Assembly: GCA_964392965.1 (NCBI GenBank)
Contig: CAYMSA010000092.1
Span: 1-6,052, forward strand
Length of the DNA stretch: 6,052 bases
Direction of reading: 5' to 3'
From: CAYMSA01 sp964392965
GTDB lineage: Bacteria; Actinomycetota; Coriobacteriia; Anaerosomatales; Anaerosomataceae
A program made the position numbers and the translations under genes. The notes below the pieces were generated by a model. The model searched no databases and had not been told where the DNA came from. It saw only the letters and a list, made by a program, of their open reading frames with translations. Every line of letters starts with the position of its first letter. The stretch's first letter is position 1. Positions 5,950 to 6,052 of this stretch are shown in pieces.

Positions 5950-6052
5950 TCAGAGCGCGTCCTCGTGCAGGGCCGCTACACGCCGGCCGAGCGTGGGCGC
6001 ATGCGCACTACCGACGCCCGCCGGCAGGTGGTCCGCAGCCGGGACATTAGGC
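5950..6052 (-). CDS. Possible C-terminal fragment of an unidentified protein (right edge)
   Basis: A minus-strand frame open from the window edge ends at TGA (5952-5950). It gives 33 residues: PNVPAADHLPAGVGSAHAPT, then LGRRVAALHEDAL. About three quarters of third positions are G or C, which is compatible with coding but not decisive. A plus-strand frame over the same bases (containing ERVLVQGRYTPAERGR, with an ATG at 6001) is also open to the edge and has higher third-position GC. Neither shows a recognisable domain and only one, or neither, is likely real. If the minus frame is right, its stop lies 124 bp upstream of the TPM gene start. Confidence 0.25.
   Translation of the reverse strand, partial: PNVPAADHLPAGVGSAHAPTLGRRVAALHEDAL

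Overview
The window is GC-rich (by eye near 70%), with dense genes, strong G/C bias at third codon positions, and long spurious open frames opposite the real genes. Its gene content (a PspA paired with a TPM-domain protein, and a membrane protein of the WVDxxLLDTxxFV type) suggests an actinobacterium. Coriobacteriia or a related environmental lineage is my guess, not something shown here. A run of exactly 100 N at 2696-2795 marks this as a scaffold, probably a draft or metagenome assembly.

Layout, left to right. (1) 1-153, minus: the N-terminus of a small membrane protein that runs off the window. (2) 214-1767, minus: a complete HerA-like P-loop ATPase of the DUF853/YjgR family, with a good ribosome binding site. 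(3) 1768-1921: a divergent promoter region. (4) 1922-2695, plus: the N-terminal 258 residues of an actinobacterial-type integral membrane protein, cut by the N gap; a TAA at 2812-2814 may be its end. (5) 2815-2961: a convergent intergenic region with two hairpins, one a likely terminator for the minus-strand genes. (6) 2962-3678, minus: a complete PspA/IM30 family protein. (7) 3754-5826, minus: a 690-residue secreted-then-anchored TPM-domain protein with a long cytoplasmic coiled coil and a Gly/Ser/Arg tail. (8) 5827-6052: its upstream region, with a possible C-terminus of another minus-strand gene at the right edge.

The coherent system is the TPM-protein/PspA pair. They share a strand, lie 75 bp apart and are probably one operon reading TPM then pspA. 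The predicted topology puts the TPM domain outside the membrane and a roughly 380-residue helical region inside, next to a gene for a membrane-binding coiled-coil stress protein. This reads as an envelope-stress module without the proteobacterial partners PspF, PspB or PspC in view. The TPM/PspA association is known in actinobacteria, so it is not wholly new, but how the two proteins connect is poorly described. The HerA-like ATPase is a separate divergent unit. I saw no CRISPR array, tRNA, rRNA, insertion sequence or phage gene.
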